A stretch of 64,000 bases of DNA from Diphasiastrum complanatum. Its lineage: Eukaryota; Streptophyta; Lycopodiopsida; Lycopodiales; Lycopodiaceae. Below the pieces are notes generated by a model. That model saw nothing but the letters and a program-made list of their open reading frames with translations, was not told where the DNA came from and made no database searches. Location: positions 4,682,607 through 4,746,606 of the forward strand of contig CM055098.1 of assembly GCA_029204225.1 (NCBI GenBank), written 5' to 3'. Position 1 is the stretch's first letter. Each line of letters opens with the position of its first letter. The translations under genes and the position numbers were made by a program. Below, piece after piece: positions 22,300 to 34,932 of this stretch.

Positions 22300-22560
22300 T
22301 ATTGGATTTACCTCCTCTACTCTCCTAAATCCCATGTTAATCTAGTTTCATTCATTGCAACAACATTACATGCATTGTTGCACAGTCGTTTATAACTGAA
22401 GACATCAAGAGATTGACAGTCCCCGACTCATCGAAGTAACCTGACTTGTGGGAGTTGGACGACTTATCGGGTAGACCCAACACATCGGGAGAAACCTGAC
22501 TTATCCGACATATCGGGGGAAGTCCAACTTATTGAGCCTCCTCATGCTCAACACAAATTC
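22300..22560 (+). repeat. Probable copia 3' LTR/U3 with repeated CGACTTATCGG-like motifs
   Basis: This lies next to the RNase H end and polypurine tract. At 22420-22530 it has five or six short related motifs: CCCGACTCATCG, CGACTTATCGGG, AACACATCGGG, GACTTATCCGAC and ATATCGGGGGAAG. Related motifs occur at the corresponding place of the minus-strand copia near 47.5 kb. Repeated U3 motifs are typical enhancer boxes in copia LTRs. Confidence 0.5.
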
Positions 22561-23757
22561 AACTAAATTGAGACTATATTCATATTTTGAGAGTTTTTAA
22601 CCAAATTGAATGTAGATTTATTATCTCTAAGTGTATATTCTTATTATGTGACAAGAACATTATTTTTAACTTTATTAATTGTACTTTTTTAATATTCAAT
22701 ACATGAATTATAACATGCAATTTTCTATTTCAGAACAAGAATAGTCTCAAAATAGTTGAATTTGTGTTGCTCGCTTCTTGTACTGTGCAACTAACTTGAC
22801 AATGACAGCAGCCACATTCTCTTCATCCAAAACTTTCAAAAGATTTTTGACTTGAATTGTCAAAATCTATGTGCTAGCATTGAAAGTGACATGTTCATAG
22901 GAAAATATTCTTCTCATTTTTTATCAATTTCCTATCAGTATTCCTTGTGACGAGATTTAGACAGCTCTCAAGAGGGATCTGTCACCCTTACAACTTGTAT
23001 GGCTATAAATTTTTGAAGTACATCCAACAGTTTGACATTCATCATTATTGTGGCATATACGTTCTTCTTTTGTTTGATCTCTATTGTTTGACTGTATATT
23101 CCTTTGTATTCTCTCGTAGTATTTATTTAAAAGTCAATTTTTCCCATCAAGCAAGAAAGTGCAAGCTTCAAGATTTATCAAGGTTGGCATTCTTTGAAAG
23201 TTAAATACGGATCTTCCTATTTGTTTTTAGCTTAGGCTTTGAGAGAGAGCCAAACACTTCTCTTATGTGCTTGGAATACCCAACTATTGCCTTAGATGCT
23301 AGACACTCAACCATGCAATACCTACATGTACGTCTCAAAAGTTCTTCAATGATTCCATTCTAGAAAGTAACATGACTAAGAATGATAACCAATTGAGCTA
23401 GTATCCACTTGCAAATTTTGTTGAAACTCAAAATACATGCATTGATAACCAAAAAAAAGTATCTCTTAATTATGTTGACAAAAGACATCTTCTTATGGAA
23501 CAGTCCTAACTGAGAATAATATGTTAGAAAAGAAACTTGAGGATATTCTTCTTAGCAAAGCTTTTTTATTTGGGCTACTTTTTGCTTTTTGGCCATAATT
23601 TTCAATGATTTCAAATATTTATAGTCAACCCAAATAAGTTATTGTCCAATTTGATGGACCATGAAAAAATCACCTTGTGTTTGAGAAAAACTCTGTGCCT
23701 CACCATCGCTTTGCTCCTTCCCTTATAATGTCTCACAACACCAACAACCACAACCAA
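22561..23757. other. No recognisable gene
   Basis: AT-rich DNA with one 85-codon frame (22947-23204) lacking any motif. Confidence 0.35.
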
Positions 23758-23780
23758 CCCCCCCCCCCCCCCCCCCCCCC
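23758..23780. repeat. Poly(C) tract
   Basis: About 22 consecutive C bases, followed by C-rich DNA. It is a homopolymer prone to length error in assembly. Confidence 0.9.
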
Positions 23781-25769
23781 TGCCACACACCCCCACCACC
23801 TCCTAAGGACCACCAAAAGATTTCAAAGACAATTTTCTCTTCATAGCCAAACAAATCATACAAATGTTATAAAACAAGATATCTTAACTTTGTATGATAG
23901 GACACTTATTTCGTTTTTGTTGCTCTTTTTATCTATTGCCTCCTCTACAACCCCTACTTTTTCTAGAGAAGATTACTCAACAAGCACCAAGTCATTGTCT
24001 GCTCTCATAAATGGATTTGTCTATTGAGAATTCCAAATGTAAATTAATAGAAAAAGAGCAAAAACCAAGTATGATATTGAAATCCCACCATGAAGAACTT
24101 TTAAAATGCTAAAAAAAAACGAAAAAAGAATGGGTAACCTATAGAAGAGAATCATTTCCACAATACTAAGAATAACATGAGGAGGAAAAAGTATCAAGCA
24201 TTGAAGGATCTTACTCATTGTTGAAGTGAGAGTTGGACATCCAATAAAAAATTATGTTTCATGGAGTTAAAGGATACTAACAGCCCATACAAGCAGAGCT
24301 TCACCCAGGAGTCACCTCCCTCATATCCGAATTTAAATCCTATCTTTTCTATCTTTAGAAAATTAAAATAAATATGTTTGGACACATAGGGAGTAACTAA
24401 TATTGAAATAGATTTTGATGATTAATATTTTTCATGATATTGTAACAGTCGAAAACAGAAACACAACAAAGACATGTTCAAAGTCACTTGCACAAGAACA
24501 ACACATGCTCATTAGCATATGCAATCACACAAAAACACCAAGATGTCATGTATTCACAACCGTCTAACAAATTATCACAACACACTATAAAACTCAACTT
24601 CGACTTGAAAAATTGCATCCTACATTGGACTATAATCGACCCGCTTTTCTCTCGTTCAATTGTGTTGCACACATTCTTCAGGTCATATGACACTTGTCAT
24701 GGTTAGATTAAGTGTCTTCTCATGTGTGTCCTTAGCAAACTTCAACACATCACCAAAAAAAGAAAAAAAACCTTATGCGACATGAAAATGGATTACCAAA
24801 ATGGAACAAAAAAAAAAAAGATCATCACTAATTACCCATGAAAGAAATATGGCACCCATTAAAGAGACATCCACAATATCTAATAAGGATTGATACTCCA
24901 TGTTTGGGCATTTTCTCCTAACTTGCACATGAGCATCAATACCATCTAATACTGCAATCTTTACTCTCACATCATCTTGTCTATGGTCATGGCGCATATG
25001 TTTTTTTTATTATCTCATTTTCCCTGCCCAAGTCTATTCATCTCTTTCAATCGACTTTCCAAAGCCACAACAACCTCTATTTCATCTTCTTGTGTCTCAA
25101 TGGATGCATCTCAAAGATCAAGTGCACTCTTGGAATGGCTCGTGTACAATGCACACTCGTCTTTTAGATATTCTCCAAAGAGCAAATCAATCCACCATTG
25201 TTTATTTCCTATCTCTCATAGTCTCAATCCACATGCTCTTCCAAGGTGGTAAATATCACTATACAGTGTATAGCTTTTTTTTTTTTATGTTGTTTGTTCC
25301 CACAATAGCAAATTGTTGACACTTTTTGAAACAAATACGAGGCATTTTATAAAAAAAAAGGGAACCAAAAAATCCATGCCAACAATTATAACCCTCCATA
25401 ATAGATCCATTAGTTGTCCAAAGCATAATGCCAATTTGGCATTGTGCCATATTTTATATTGGGCATGCAACTCTTTCTTCCATCCATATTTGGTTAGTTA
25501 GAAACGAATAATTTTTCTACACTTAATCTCCATGACATCAAAATACTAAGGGTCTCAAATGTTGGCCCTATAGAGAGAGTAATTTTTTTATGAACGTATT
25601 TTGAAACCAAAAAAATTTCAAACCAAAAGAACCAATGTGTATTAAACTTAACAAGAGAAGATATTTCTCACTCAATGTCATGCACTCTGATACAATCAAT
25701 TCCAATTGTTTCTAATCAATGCTCCAACCATGTTTCCTTGTCCATTCACAATCGGATTCATCAATTTCA
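23781..25769. other. No recognisable gene
   Basis: Minus-strand frames at 24484-24693, 24773-24997 and 25259-25470 look weakly coding in composition but lack motifs and are separated by stops. They could be a decayed transposon interior. Confidence 0.3.
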
Positions 25770-26271
25770 TTATTGGTGATCCCAAATTGTGCCCTTATTG
25801 AAACCCAATGCTATACTTAGCAACTTCACTCTAATGTCATTATCAATCAAAGAATAACGTAAAGTATAAATCTCTTTCAATCTAATATAAAACTTGGATT
25901 TTGCCACATCCATGGTGGTAACCATTTCAAACCACTCCATGTCCAAAGATTGATTGAAAATGCCCATCTTCATGCTCCACTTCATGCCCACTTGTTATAT
26001 GCACAACAAGCTCACCATCCTGCAACATTTTGTGTTCCTTATCCACTTTTAATTTGTATTTTGCTCTAACTTCATCTAGATTTTTTTTAAAATTTTTTTG
26101 TTTTGCCATATCAAACATTAAACTAAATGGAACATAAACTCTAGCTTCAAACAAGAGTAAATTTATATTGAAAAACAATAATTCTATATGACATATGCAA
26201 TTATGAATAATACTTCCACTATCAATGGTCAGGTGAGTCAATGGTACACTTATTCCCTTTTTAAGTTCCAT
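25770..26271 (-). other. Unrecognised decayed coding remnant
   Basis: Two overlapping minus-strand frames (25927-26271 and 25770-25991) appear to be one protein with a frameshift near 25950-25990. The first ends in KNLDEVRAKYKLKVDKEHK-type charged helix, and the second has FYIRLKEIYTLRYSLIDND and KLLSIALGFNKGTIW. I recognise no family. Confidence 0.3.
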
Positions 26272-27606
26272 CTATCATCCTCTCAACCTCAACCAACTAG
26301 CATGCCTCATTGACTCTTTTTTTTTTTGAAGTATTTGGGACCACTCTGAACAAGTTTTTGAGCACTATAAAACTAGTTTTTTTAACTCAATTAAACCACT
26401 CCAATTTTGTTTAATCTCAACACATTGCTTGTATAAAGGTCAATAGTTAAACACATTCCGACAACTTAGAAATTGCAATAAGTTTAAAGTTACATGTTTA
26501 TTTATTCAAGAAAAGATAAAAACTGTATTTTTCCTAGCTTGGTAGATCAATTTTTTCAAATAAGTCCAAGTTACGCATAAACCACAGACATTACATACAT
26601 GTTACATATATACCTTGTGACAAATACTCAGGAAAAGAATTTATCCCTTTTATTTATTCGGCTTAAATAACGGTTTGATTTTACACTTCACGAATATAGA
26701 TGGTCTAGCATATACTCTATCATTCAACTACACTTTCAAATTCTGAAAACGTAACGTGGATTGTGTGCTTATGACAAACCATAAAAATGCTACCTTGCAT
26801 CGTTCGTAACCTTTTGTACCCAAGTCCAAAATATTTTAGTAGTTTGTGAATCATATAATGTTAAGTACAAATTTGGCTACATTATTGAGAAGATACATTC
26901 ATCTACATGCTTACTGGCAATATTATAGCATTTCTTTTTGCAACAATTGGATGCATTCCCTGTTAAAAAAATATTTCATTTCAACCCTTTTTTTTTAATT
27001 AGTTGGTTGATTTTCAAATTGTCCACCATATCATGTATCTTGTTGATATTTTCATTATCCTACCACTACACATAATTATTCAAATCAATATCATCCAAAC
27101 TATGTACATTGGGATCTTTATATCAACTAGCAATATAATATTCCACCTTGTGTCATCCCACTTGTGATTGAGAGTCTCAATACTAGCATAAATAGGCACT
27201 CTTGACTCGCATTTCAAACTTTTGACTCACTTCATGCTCACATATTGACTCGACTCATGGATATGAAAATTGATCAAACTCCTTTTGAAACATAATCTAA
27301 CTATGCATACACCATCCCCACCATGTTTTTCTATCAATAATGCCACACCTCTTTTTTTATTTATTTATTCGCAAACACCAAACTCTTGACTTATTAAAAC
27401 CAATCACTAAGAAATTGCAACTTTTTTCATCTCATAACCGTACTAGCTCCTCATAGACTTGTAGCTCGGTTTCAAACCAAAATTTTCACCATGTTGGGCT
27501 CACAAGATCATATCACTAGCAGGGTAGCTCACTCATTTTGACTCATAAACTAGCGTTCTACCTAGCATATTGTCCTACTTGCAAGTCTCACACCTTTGAA
27601 ACTAAC
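26272..27606. other. No recognisable gene
   Basis: AT-rich DNA without long frames. It ends at the target-site duplication of the LTR element that follows. Confidence 0.4.
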
Positions 27607-27611
27607 CTTGG

Positions 27612-28175
27612 TGTCATGTGTTGCATTGTAATTAGCTCATGAGATTACTAAATGCAAATGCTAAATATAGCCATGGAGCTAAATTAGATTAGAATTAGTC
27701 AATAAGACAATCAATAAAGTGGCTTGAACAACGATGTTATATTTCTGAATAACAAGATTGTTATAATGGTTGTAAGGCCCATTTTTAGACAAATAAGCCC
27801 CCAAATTTATAGTCGAAGCACAAAAGACCATTATAACTAGCTGAGGTCATGCTAAATTTGGAGGTTATTGTTCATCTGTCTAATTTGGATTCTAAGTGTT
27901 CTTGAAACTTCTCTTGGAGAGCTTTCTTGATGGTATTTGTGGTTCATGTGATTAAAATCACATGAGAGCTTTGATCATGCCCTAGATTAAGGTTCTATTC
28001 TTGAATGATCTTTAATGATGAATAACACACCTTAGTTTGTCTATTTTGGAGAAGTTTTGCTAAATTTATCTATCTTCTTGATTTTTGACTAGTTTTCTTA
28101 ATTTCTTGTTTTTCCAAGCTAGTGTGAAGTTCAAGAATGGACTACATGTTTTAATGCTAAGATTGGCACATGATA
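27612..28175 (+). repeat. 5' LTR of the non-autonomous element
   Basis: Runs TGTCATGTG to CACATGATA. The usual terminal CA has decayed to TA here but is intact in the 3' copy. Many point differences separate the two LTRs, so the insertion is not recent. Confidence 0.88.
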
Positions 28176-28479
28176 ATTTTAGTATCAGAGCATTAGATCC
28201 TTTTCCCATCAGATTTGGTGGTTTTCTTTAAGTTTAGAGGAATTTTTTTTTTCTATTAGTTTCTTTGTTTTTCAATTTTCATAATATTTTGTTTCAATTT
28301 TTGACCTACTAATCTTTATTTTTTTGTACGATTTCTTATTTAGATCAGCAGCCCTTTCTTTTGGCTTCTAGGAGCTACTGATTTTTCTTAATTTGGAACT
28401 ATAATGACCAAGTTATGGCCATTTTAGTGAAATCATTCCAATTTTCTTTTCAAAATTCTTTGAACATGATGATGAAATG

Positions 28480-29175
28480 GATATCACTTGGATGTGGCCA
28501 AATATGGAAGATCTCTACTTTGGATCACCAGAAACTGTACCAATCATTTCTTTCAGAAAGGAAACCAATGGATCAACGGTAATCTATTTTTAGCAAGACA
28601 ATGTTACTAATCTTGTTCATATCAATCCATCAAGAAGAAACTTCAACACTCAACCAAATGACTTGGATTAGATCATTGCTTTAATAAATGCTTTGGAGCT
28701 ACAAAAGGATAACATTATCCCACATTGAGAAGCAATGTATAAGGCAACAACACCGGATGCAAGGACAAAAAAAGATGCATTTGAAATTGGATAGCCTATC
28801 CAACCAAGGAAGATATTGAGGAAAAAGATTAGCGAATGTCTTGTTGCTTGTATCTTGTTAATTTATGCAAAGCTAATGCAACTTAAGTCAATCATGTGTT
28901 TCATAAATTTCTTACAAAATATATGGAATAAATTTGTAGATCAAAGGTTTTCCTTCAGAAGACTTGCCGTAACCTTGTTTTACAATAACAAGTTGGAAAC
29001 AGGACCTGAGACAACAATATCAGATCAACAAAAGATGGCTATTGACAAGAATAATATTTGGGAAGATCATTCCTACTTCAAGATGGCTAGAGATTTTTCA
29101 CTACTACCAAAGGATTTGCAAAGCATGGCACTTGACAAAAAACTACATGGCCTTCATTTAAAAAAAAAAAACTAG
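28480..29175 (+). pseudogene. Internal reading frame of the non-autonomous element
   Basis: The interior reads as a protein with stops. ALINALELQKDNIIPH near 28680-28725 and AMYKATTPDARTKKDAF follow on to the uninterrupted 28816-29175 stretch (RKKISECLVACILLIYAK, then KFVDQRFSFRRLAV and KDLQSMALDKKLHGL). The second copy at 51.85 kb reads ALVNALELQKKAIILNQRAM and EATPPDAGTQKNA in the same place. The shared protein-level pattern suggests a real ancestral frame, perhaps a Gag relic or a captured gene. No zinc knuckle or capsid motif is recognised. Confidence 0.45.
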
Positions 29176-29185
29176 AGTAGGGGAG

Positions 29186-29758
29186 TGTCATGTGCTGCAT
29201 GTATTTAGTCCATGAGCTTACTAAATACAATGCTAAATATAGCAATGGAGCTTAATTAGATTAGAATCAGTCAAGAAGACAATTAATAAAGTGGCTTGAA
29301 CAATCGTGCTATATTTGTAAATAGCAGAATTATAATAATGGTTGTAAGGCCCAGTTTAGCCAAATAAGCCTCCAAACTTATAGTAGAAGAGCAAAGTATG
29401 ACTATAAATAGTTGAGGTCATTCTAAATTTGGAGGCTATTGTTCATTTGGCTAATTTGTCTAATTTGGATTCTAAGTGTTCTTGAAGCTTCTCTTGGAGA
29501 GCTTTCTTGATGATATTTGTGGTTCATGTGTCTAAAATCACATGAGAGATTTGATCATGCTCTAGATTCAGGCTCTATGTCTTGAATGATCATTAATGAT
29601 GAATAATGATATCTTACTTTGCCTATTTTGATAAAGTTTTGCTACACTTATCCATCTTCTTGATTCTTGACTAGTTTTATTGATTTCTTGTTCTTCCAAG
29701 CTAATTTGATGTTTCAAGAATGGATTAGATGTTTTAATGCTAAGATTGACACATGACA
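29186..29758 (+). repeat. 3' LTR of the non-autonomous element
   Basis: Runs TGTCATGTG to CACATGACA, aligned over its whole length to the 5' LTR, and is immediately followed by the CTTGG target duplication. Confidence 0.88.
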
Positions 29759-29763
29759 CTTGG

Positions 29764-30957
29764 CATACTAAGAGTTTTTTTCTTTTTGGTTTTGCACATT
29801 AATGGAAAACTTACAAATTTTTGCCTACCACATGCCAAAACTTAGTTGTACTCATATTTAGAATCATAGTGGCTAGAGTTCCAAAACTTTCTACCAAAAT
29901 AGCACCTCTAGGACACCTACACCAGTATTGTCAAACATGTTAGTGGCACTCACTTTTTGTCTAGCTTATCAATTACCTTGTCTTGTTAAGATAGTATTGG
30001 GCAAAACAAGATGAAAAAATGAGGTCACAAGAGACAAAATAATCACAAAGATACATCCAATTGTATCTTGTAGACACCTTACCTCATCGCCTTCTTATTC
30101 TGCTTGTCTACACATGTCCACTTGTTAGCCTCATCTTTGAGATATGTAGTCAAAAGCAATTGTTATTTAGCCCTTAGAAATGAAATTTATTAGTCATTAC
30201 TTGGACTATACAATACACGAATGCAATACATCAAATAGATCTGAATTCTTGGTTGAATGTTGTTCATAATTGTTGTATCATAATAGCATAAGGTTAAGTT
30301 TATTGTTGGATAGATATCATAAGTTGCATTATATGGCTCAAGGAATTCATTTATATAGCTTATGCAAGTTGTTGTTATATTGGCATGGACAAGATAGGGA
30401 TGTGCATGTATTTCCATGAGCCTGTCAAAAGAGAAAATGAATTTTCTATCACTAAGCAAAAATTTCCAAAAATCAATAGTTATTTGTAGTGGCATGGCAA
30501 GATGGCCTACCTTTTTGGCCTATATATTATCTTTATGCATGGGTATCAAATGGTCTCCCAAGACACATGATTAAAGAAGATTGTGTTGGTTTATGATGAT
30601 GATAATTTAGGGCTTATGGAAGCAAATGAGGATGATGTTTTTGAATAGCTATTCCCTAGCAAATAAAATTACAAAGATAGATGTGCCAATTACAATGAAC
30701 AAGTACAAAAGATTATCAACTATCGTGCACAATTTTACGTCACTCCAACATAAAGATGATCTTCACATCATTAGATATTTTGAAGAAAAATAAGATCCTT
30801 AAGATCCAATCAAACTCTAAGATCTTTGATTACTTAAGATAGCACATCTAGCACCATTAACAATGTAGAAATCTATCTCTAACAATGCATAGAAGCCATA
30901 AACTCTAATAGATCTTGACAAAATTAGATATGAATGATAAAGTACTGTTGCTATCCG
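29764..30957. other. No recognisable gene
   Basis: AT-rich DNA. A minus-strand 101-codon frame at 30190-30495 has no motif. Confidence 0.35.
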
Positions 30958-31260
30958 TGTTGAAAGTACAGTACTAAGGACCATAAAGGGATCTTTGAAT
31001 GATCCACAAGGTTGATTGTTTGCTTGTTGAACAATCTATTAGATACTAGTCAACGGAAAACAAGATCTAATTTAACAGCTTGATGGAAAACAAGTAGAGA
31101 CACTCTGATCATTGATCATAAACTGAAATCCGAGTTCCCACGTGTGAAAATCAGGTTGTAGTACGGCCTGTAGATAGAGTTTAAAGTGTGCCAAAGCTTA
31201 GTTACATTGGAATCAATCACAATCACCATACATAGAGAGAAAATACGAGTTTCTCCTTGC
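30958..31260 (-). repeat. Copia 3' LTR (partial)
   Basis: Nearly identical to 34933-35237. Alignment stops at CTCCTTG, where RT sequence begins. Confidence 0.88.
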
Positions 31261-33400
31261 CAAGGCAATTTTTACATCTCTAATTCCGTCTAGATCATTA
31301 CCACTCAAGATAATGTCATCTACATACAAAACAAGAATAATTGTCATGCCATCATGAGATCTTATGTACAATGATGGATCATAGGCACTCATTACAAAAT
31401 TGATGGAAATGAGAAAGAGTTTAGCCTAGAGTACCATGCTCTAGGTGCTTGCTTGAGCCCATAAAGGCTCTTCTTCAAGAAACACACATTTCCTTCATGC
31501 TTTGCCTTGATGAAGCCCTCGGGTTGCCTCATGTAGATCTCTTCCTCCAAATAACCATTGAGGAATGCATTTGTGAAATCAAGTTGGAATAGCTCCCAGT
31601 TGAAGGTTGTAGCAAGACTAATGATCAACTTGATAGTAACAGGCTTAGCCATAGGAGCAAAAGTCTCATCATAGTCAATGCCTTTGGTTTGTAAAAAACC
31701 TTTGGCTACAAGCCTAGCTTTATGCTTACTTATTGATCCATCTTGATCTTACTTCAATCTAAACACCCACTTGCAATCAAGTGGTTTCTTCCCTTGAGGA
31801 AGATTCACAAGATCCCAAGTATGATTCTCAATGAGAGCATCATACTCTACTTGCATAGCATCCATCCAGCTCTTAGATTTACAAGCATTTTCATAGCATG
31901 TTGGCTCATCTAACATTGAAGTAAGAAAGGTGTAAGATGTGAAAGATGATGAGCCTTCCCTTTGACCACCTTGACCAACATAGGTGAGCATCAATGGCTC
32001 AATCCTTGCCCTTGTAGATCTTCTTGGAGTTCCTGCATCTTGAGGTGGATCCTCAAGTTCTTCTTCACTTGGAAGCTCCTCCTCCATCCTAGCATGATCC
32101 TTGGCATCAAGATGATTAGTAACATTATCATCCAAATCACAAGCATGTCCTTCATAAAAAATAACATCCCTACTCACTATCACCTTGCTAGTGATGATAT
32201 TGAAGACTCTATATCCTTTGCTATTCTCACCATATCCCACAAAGATGCCTTTGATGGAGGTTGCATCATCCTTCTTCCTTGTATCCAAGGATTGGTATAC
32301 ATAGCAAGTGGATCCAAAAACTTTGAGATCCTTGAGATTGGGCTTCTCTCCAAATAGAGCTTCAAATGGTGTGATTCCTCCAATGGCTTGGTTAGACAAT
32401 CTATTGCACAAATAATTAGCACAAGTTATTGCTTCACCCCAAAATGGTTTGGATAGAGAAGCATCTAGCCTTAAGGCTTTAGCACACTCACAAAGAGATC
32501 TATTTCTTCTCTCACTCACTCCATTTTGTTGAGGGGTGTATTTTAAATGACAACTTCCTCTTTATGCCATTAGAACTACAAAAGTCACTCAACTTATTGG
32601 AGATATATTCACCTCCATTATCACTCCTTAATATCTTAATCTTGGTACTAAGTTGATTTTCTACCAAAGTCTTGAACTTTACAAAAATCAAACACCATTG
32701 ATTTGCTAGACAAGAGGTACATCCAACAATATCTAGAATAGTCATTAATGAACATTACATAATACTTGGCACCACCATTAGACTCATGTGAAAAGCTATG
32801 AACATCCGAGTGGATGAGTTCAAGAGGAGAGCTTGATCTTGATGTAAATCTTGAGAAGGGTAGTTTGTGAGCCTTTGAGAGGTTGCATGCTTCACATATC
32901 TTCTCACACTTTGACAAATGCTTGGGGAGTCCAACTGTAAGCTCCTTTGCACACATAGATTCCATGGCTTTGAAGTTGGGGTGGCCCAACCTTTTGTGCC
33001 ATAGTTCCACCTTTGATAACTCCACCTTTGCCAAGTTAACACTCTCCACTGCAATATTAGCATCAAGCTTAAACAATCTACCTTGCTTAAAGCCTTTGGC
33101 TATACATTCATCATTTCTAAGGATGGAACAAACTCCATGTTTAAATTGTACATCAAGGCCATTATCCATTAATTGGCCAACACTTAGCAAATTCTTTGTT
33201 AACTTAGGAACATAAAGAACATTCTCAAGATTCATCCTTTTGGATGATCCAACATACAATGGAATGATTCCTATTCCACTTATCTCACATTCTTGACTAC
33301 TTGCAGTATAGATTGATCTATGTAAATCATTGTAAGAAAGTAAAGTTGAGAAAATGTCCTTTTGATATGTCATGTGGGAACTAGCCCCACTATCAATCCA
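31261..33400 (-). pseudogene. Copia pol: GAG-pre-integrase, integrase, partial RT
   Basis: In order on the minus strand: LENVLYVPKLTKNLLSVGQL (protease/pre-integrase linker); LWHKRLGHPNFKAMESM and ICEACNLSKAHKLPF (integrase zinc-binding HHCC region); ELIHSDVHSFSHES with FINDYSRYCWMY and ILRSDNGGEYIS (integrase catalytic Asp residues); ERRNRSLCECAKALRLDASL (normally following the catalytic Glu); FGSTCYVYQSLDTRKKDD, then SIKGIFVGY; and RT with QLDFTNAFLNGYLEEEIYM, SLYGLKQAPRAWYS and LYVDDIILSGND. Frameshifts occur near 32745, 32515, 31745 and 31400. RT ends at the deletion junction with the LTR. Confidence 0.9.
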
Positions 33401-33446
33401 CCATCATTGGTGTTGCTCTTGGATGATGGTGGTTTGTTGGAAACCA

Positions 33447-34316
33447 TCAAGGATGACACTTCTTCATCCTCCTCCTCCTGATGTGCAATGTTGTTTTTTT
33501 GCTCTCTTGTGCCTTCTTCTTCTTGAGACATTCTGATACAAAATGTCCTTTTTTTCCATAGAAAAAACATTTGTACTTGGACTTGTCTTTGATCTTGCCC
33601 TTTGAGCTTGAAGCCTCATCCTCCTCCTTGGTCTCCTTGAAGTGCTTCTTCTTGCCATTGGTCTTCTTCTTGCCTTTGAATGAGAAATTAGCTTTCTCAT
33701 TACCATCCTGCAGAGAAATAGCATTCATTCTTGCATTGGTATGCATCATTCTACACTCTTTAGCCACTAATACAATATGAAGCTTTTCTATAGTGAGCAA
33801 AGTGTCTTGGATTGCAAAGCTTTGGACCAAATTTGAAAAGTGACTCCCTAGACCATTAAGGACAATCTGAAAAAGCTCACCATCTTGATTCTTCTCTCCA
33901 ATGGAAGGTAACTCCCTATTGAGAGACTTGATTCTGAGCACATAAACCTATGCACTCTCATCACTCCTCTTCATGCTTTGTAGAATTTGATTCCTAAGCA
34001 TGAGAACCCTCAAAGTGTTAATAGACTCATAGATTGAATTTAAAGATTCCCAAGCCTCTTTAGCACTGGTACAAAATGATACTTCTCTCAATAAATCATT
34101 GCTTACATTCATCTTCACATAGTGAAGTGCAAGCCTAGATCTTCTCTTGTATTTAGCTAACTCCTGTGCACCTAGAGGTTCATCTTCATCATCAATTAGA
34201 AACTCATAGAGATCCTGGAGCACCATGAATGACTCCATCCTCACTTTCCAAATAGCATAATTGGTAGAATTTAACCTCTCACTAGTTTCTAAAAGGTATG
34301 CTCTAGCAGATCCCAT
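33447..34316 (-). pseudogene. Copia gag
   Basis: Starts at 34316 (MGSARAYLLETSERLNSTNY, then AIWKVRMESFM), a typical plant copia Gag N-terminus, about 600 bp inside the primer-binding site. A stop near 33946 splits it. The second half carries ELFQIVLNGLGSHFSNLVQ and a lysine-rich stretch before CFFYGKKGHFVSEC, a zinc knuckle whose second Cys is Tyr. Confidence 0.88.
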
Positions 34317-34932
34317 CTTACTAGTGAAATTCTACACACAAGATATAGATTTGTTTGAACTTGAAACTCACAAAGGTTTCTAACTTGCAGTGAATGTTGA
34401 CTTCTTATCCAACAGATGGACTTGTAATCACAATTATATCACTCCCTCACAAAACAAGAATGAAGATAAGATTATGTGAAGACTACTCTCAAGCAAATCT
34501 TGGCTATTTTTGGACAATAGAATGACTCTATCTCTCTCTTTCACTTTGATGTACTTTCAAGACCTATTTTCCACCTTAAGAAGGTTTGAAATCAGCCTAG
34601 ATTGATTAGTTATCATAAAATAAATTCAAAACTAATTAATGGCAAGTGATCTTGGTAGCTTATCCTAGGATTTGCACCAAAAATTACATCAAATTGACTC
34701 CAGATGAAATTACAGTGATCCAATGAATATGGGGGTTTAAATGCTGGTTCAGAGTTGCCCACACATGTGAACAATCAGGATTTTGATCCGCAAGAAGTTT
34801 AGGATCAAATCCCCTCACCAATTTTAGGATACCAGCTCGCCCTTTCAATACTAGCTTTTTGCACCAAAAACCTGCTAAAATTGGATTAGTTTCAAACACT
34901 GATCAATAGCCTTGTACTTGGCTTTGATACCA

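Larger units (their letters stand above)
27612..29758 (+). mobile_element. Complete non-autonomous LTR retrotransposon
   Basis: The 5' LTR (27612-28175, 564 bp) and 3' LTR (29186-29758, 573 bp) are clearly homologous. They begin TGTCATGTG and end CACATGATA/CACATGACA, so the termini are 9-bp inverted repeats. Perfect 5-bp target duplications (CTTGG) flank the element at 27607-27611 and 29759-29763. A primer-binding site (TAGTATCAGAGC, 28180-28191) follows the 5' LTR, and a purine tract (AGAGTAGGGGA) precedes the 3' LTR. The roughly 1-kb interior has no protease, integrase, RT or RNase H. It carries a partly open frame of unknown type that is shared with a second copy at 51.7-52.7 kb. Every structural requirement of an LTR element is met except its own enzymes, so it depended on a helper. 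Confidence 0.9.

Noticed and set aside
23677-24027. Proline-rich protein frame
   Set aside because: The proline run comes from the poly(C) tract, and the flanks have no coding support.
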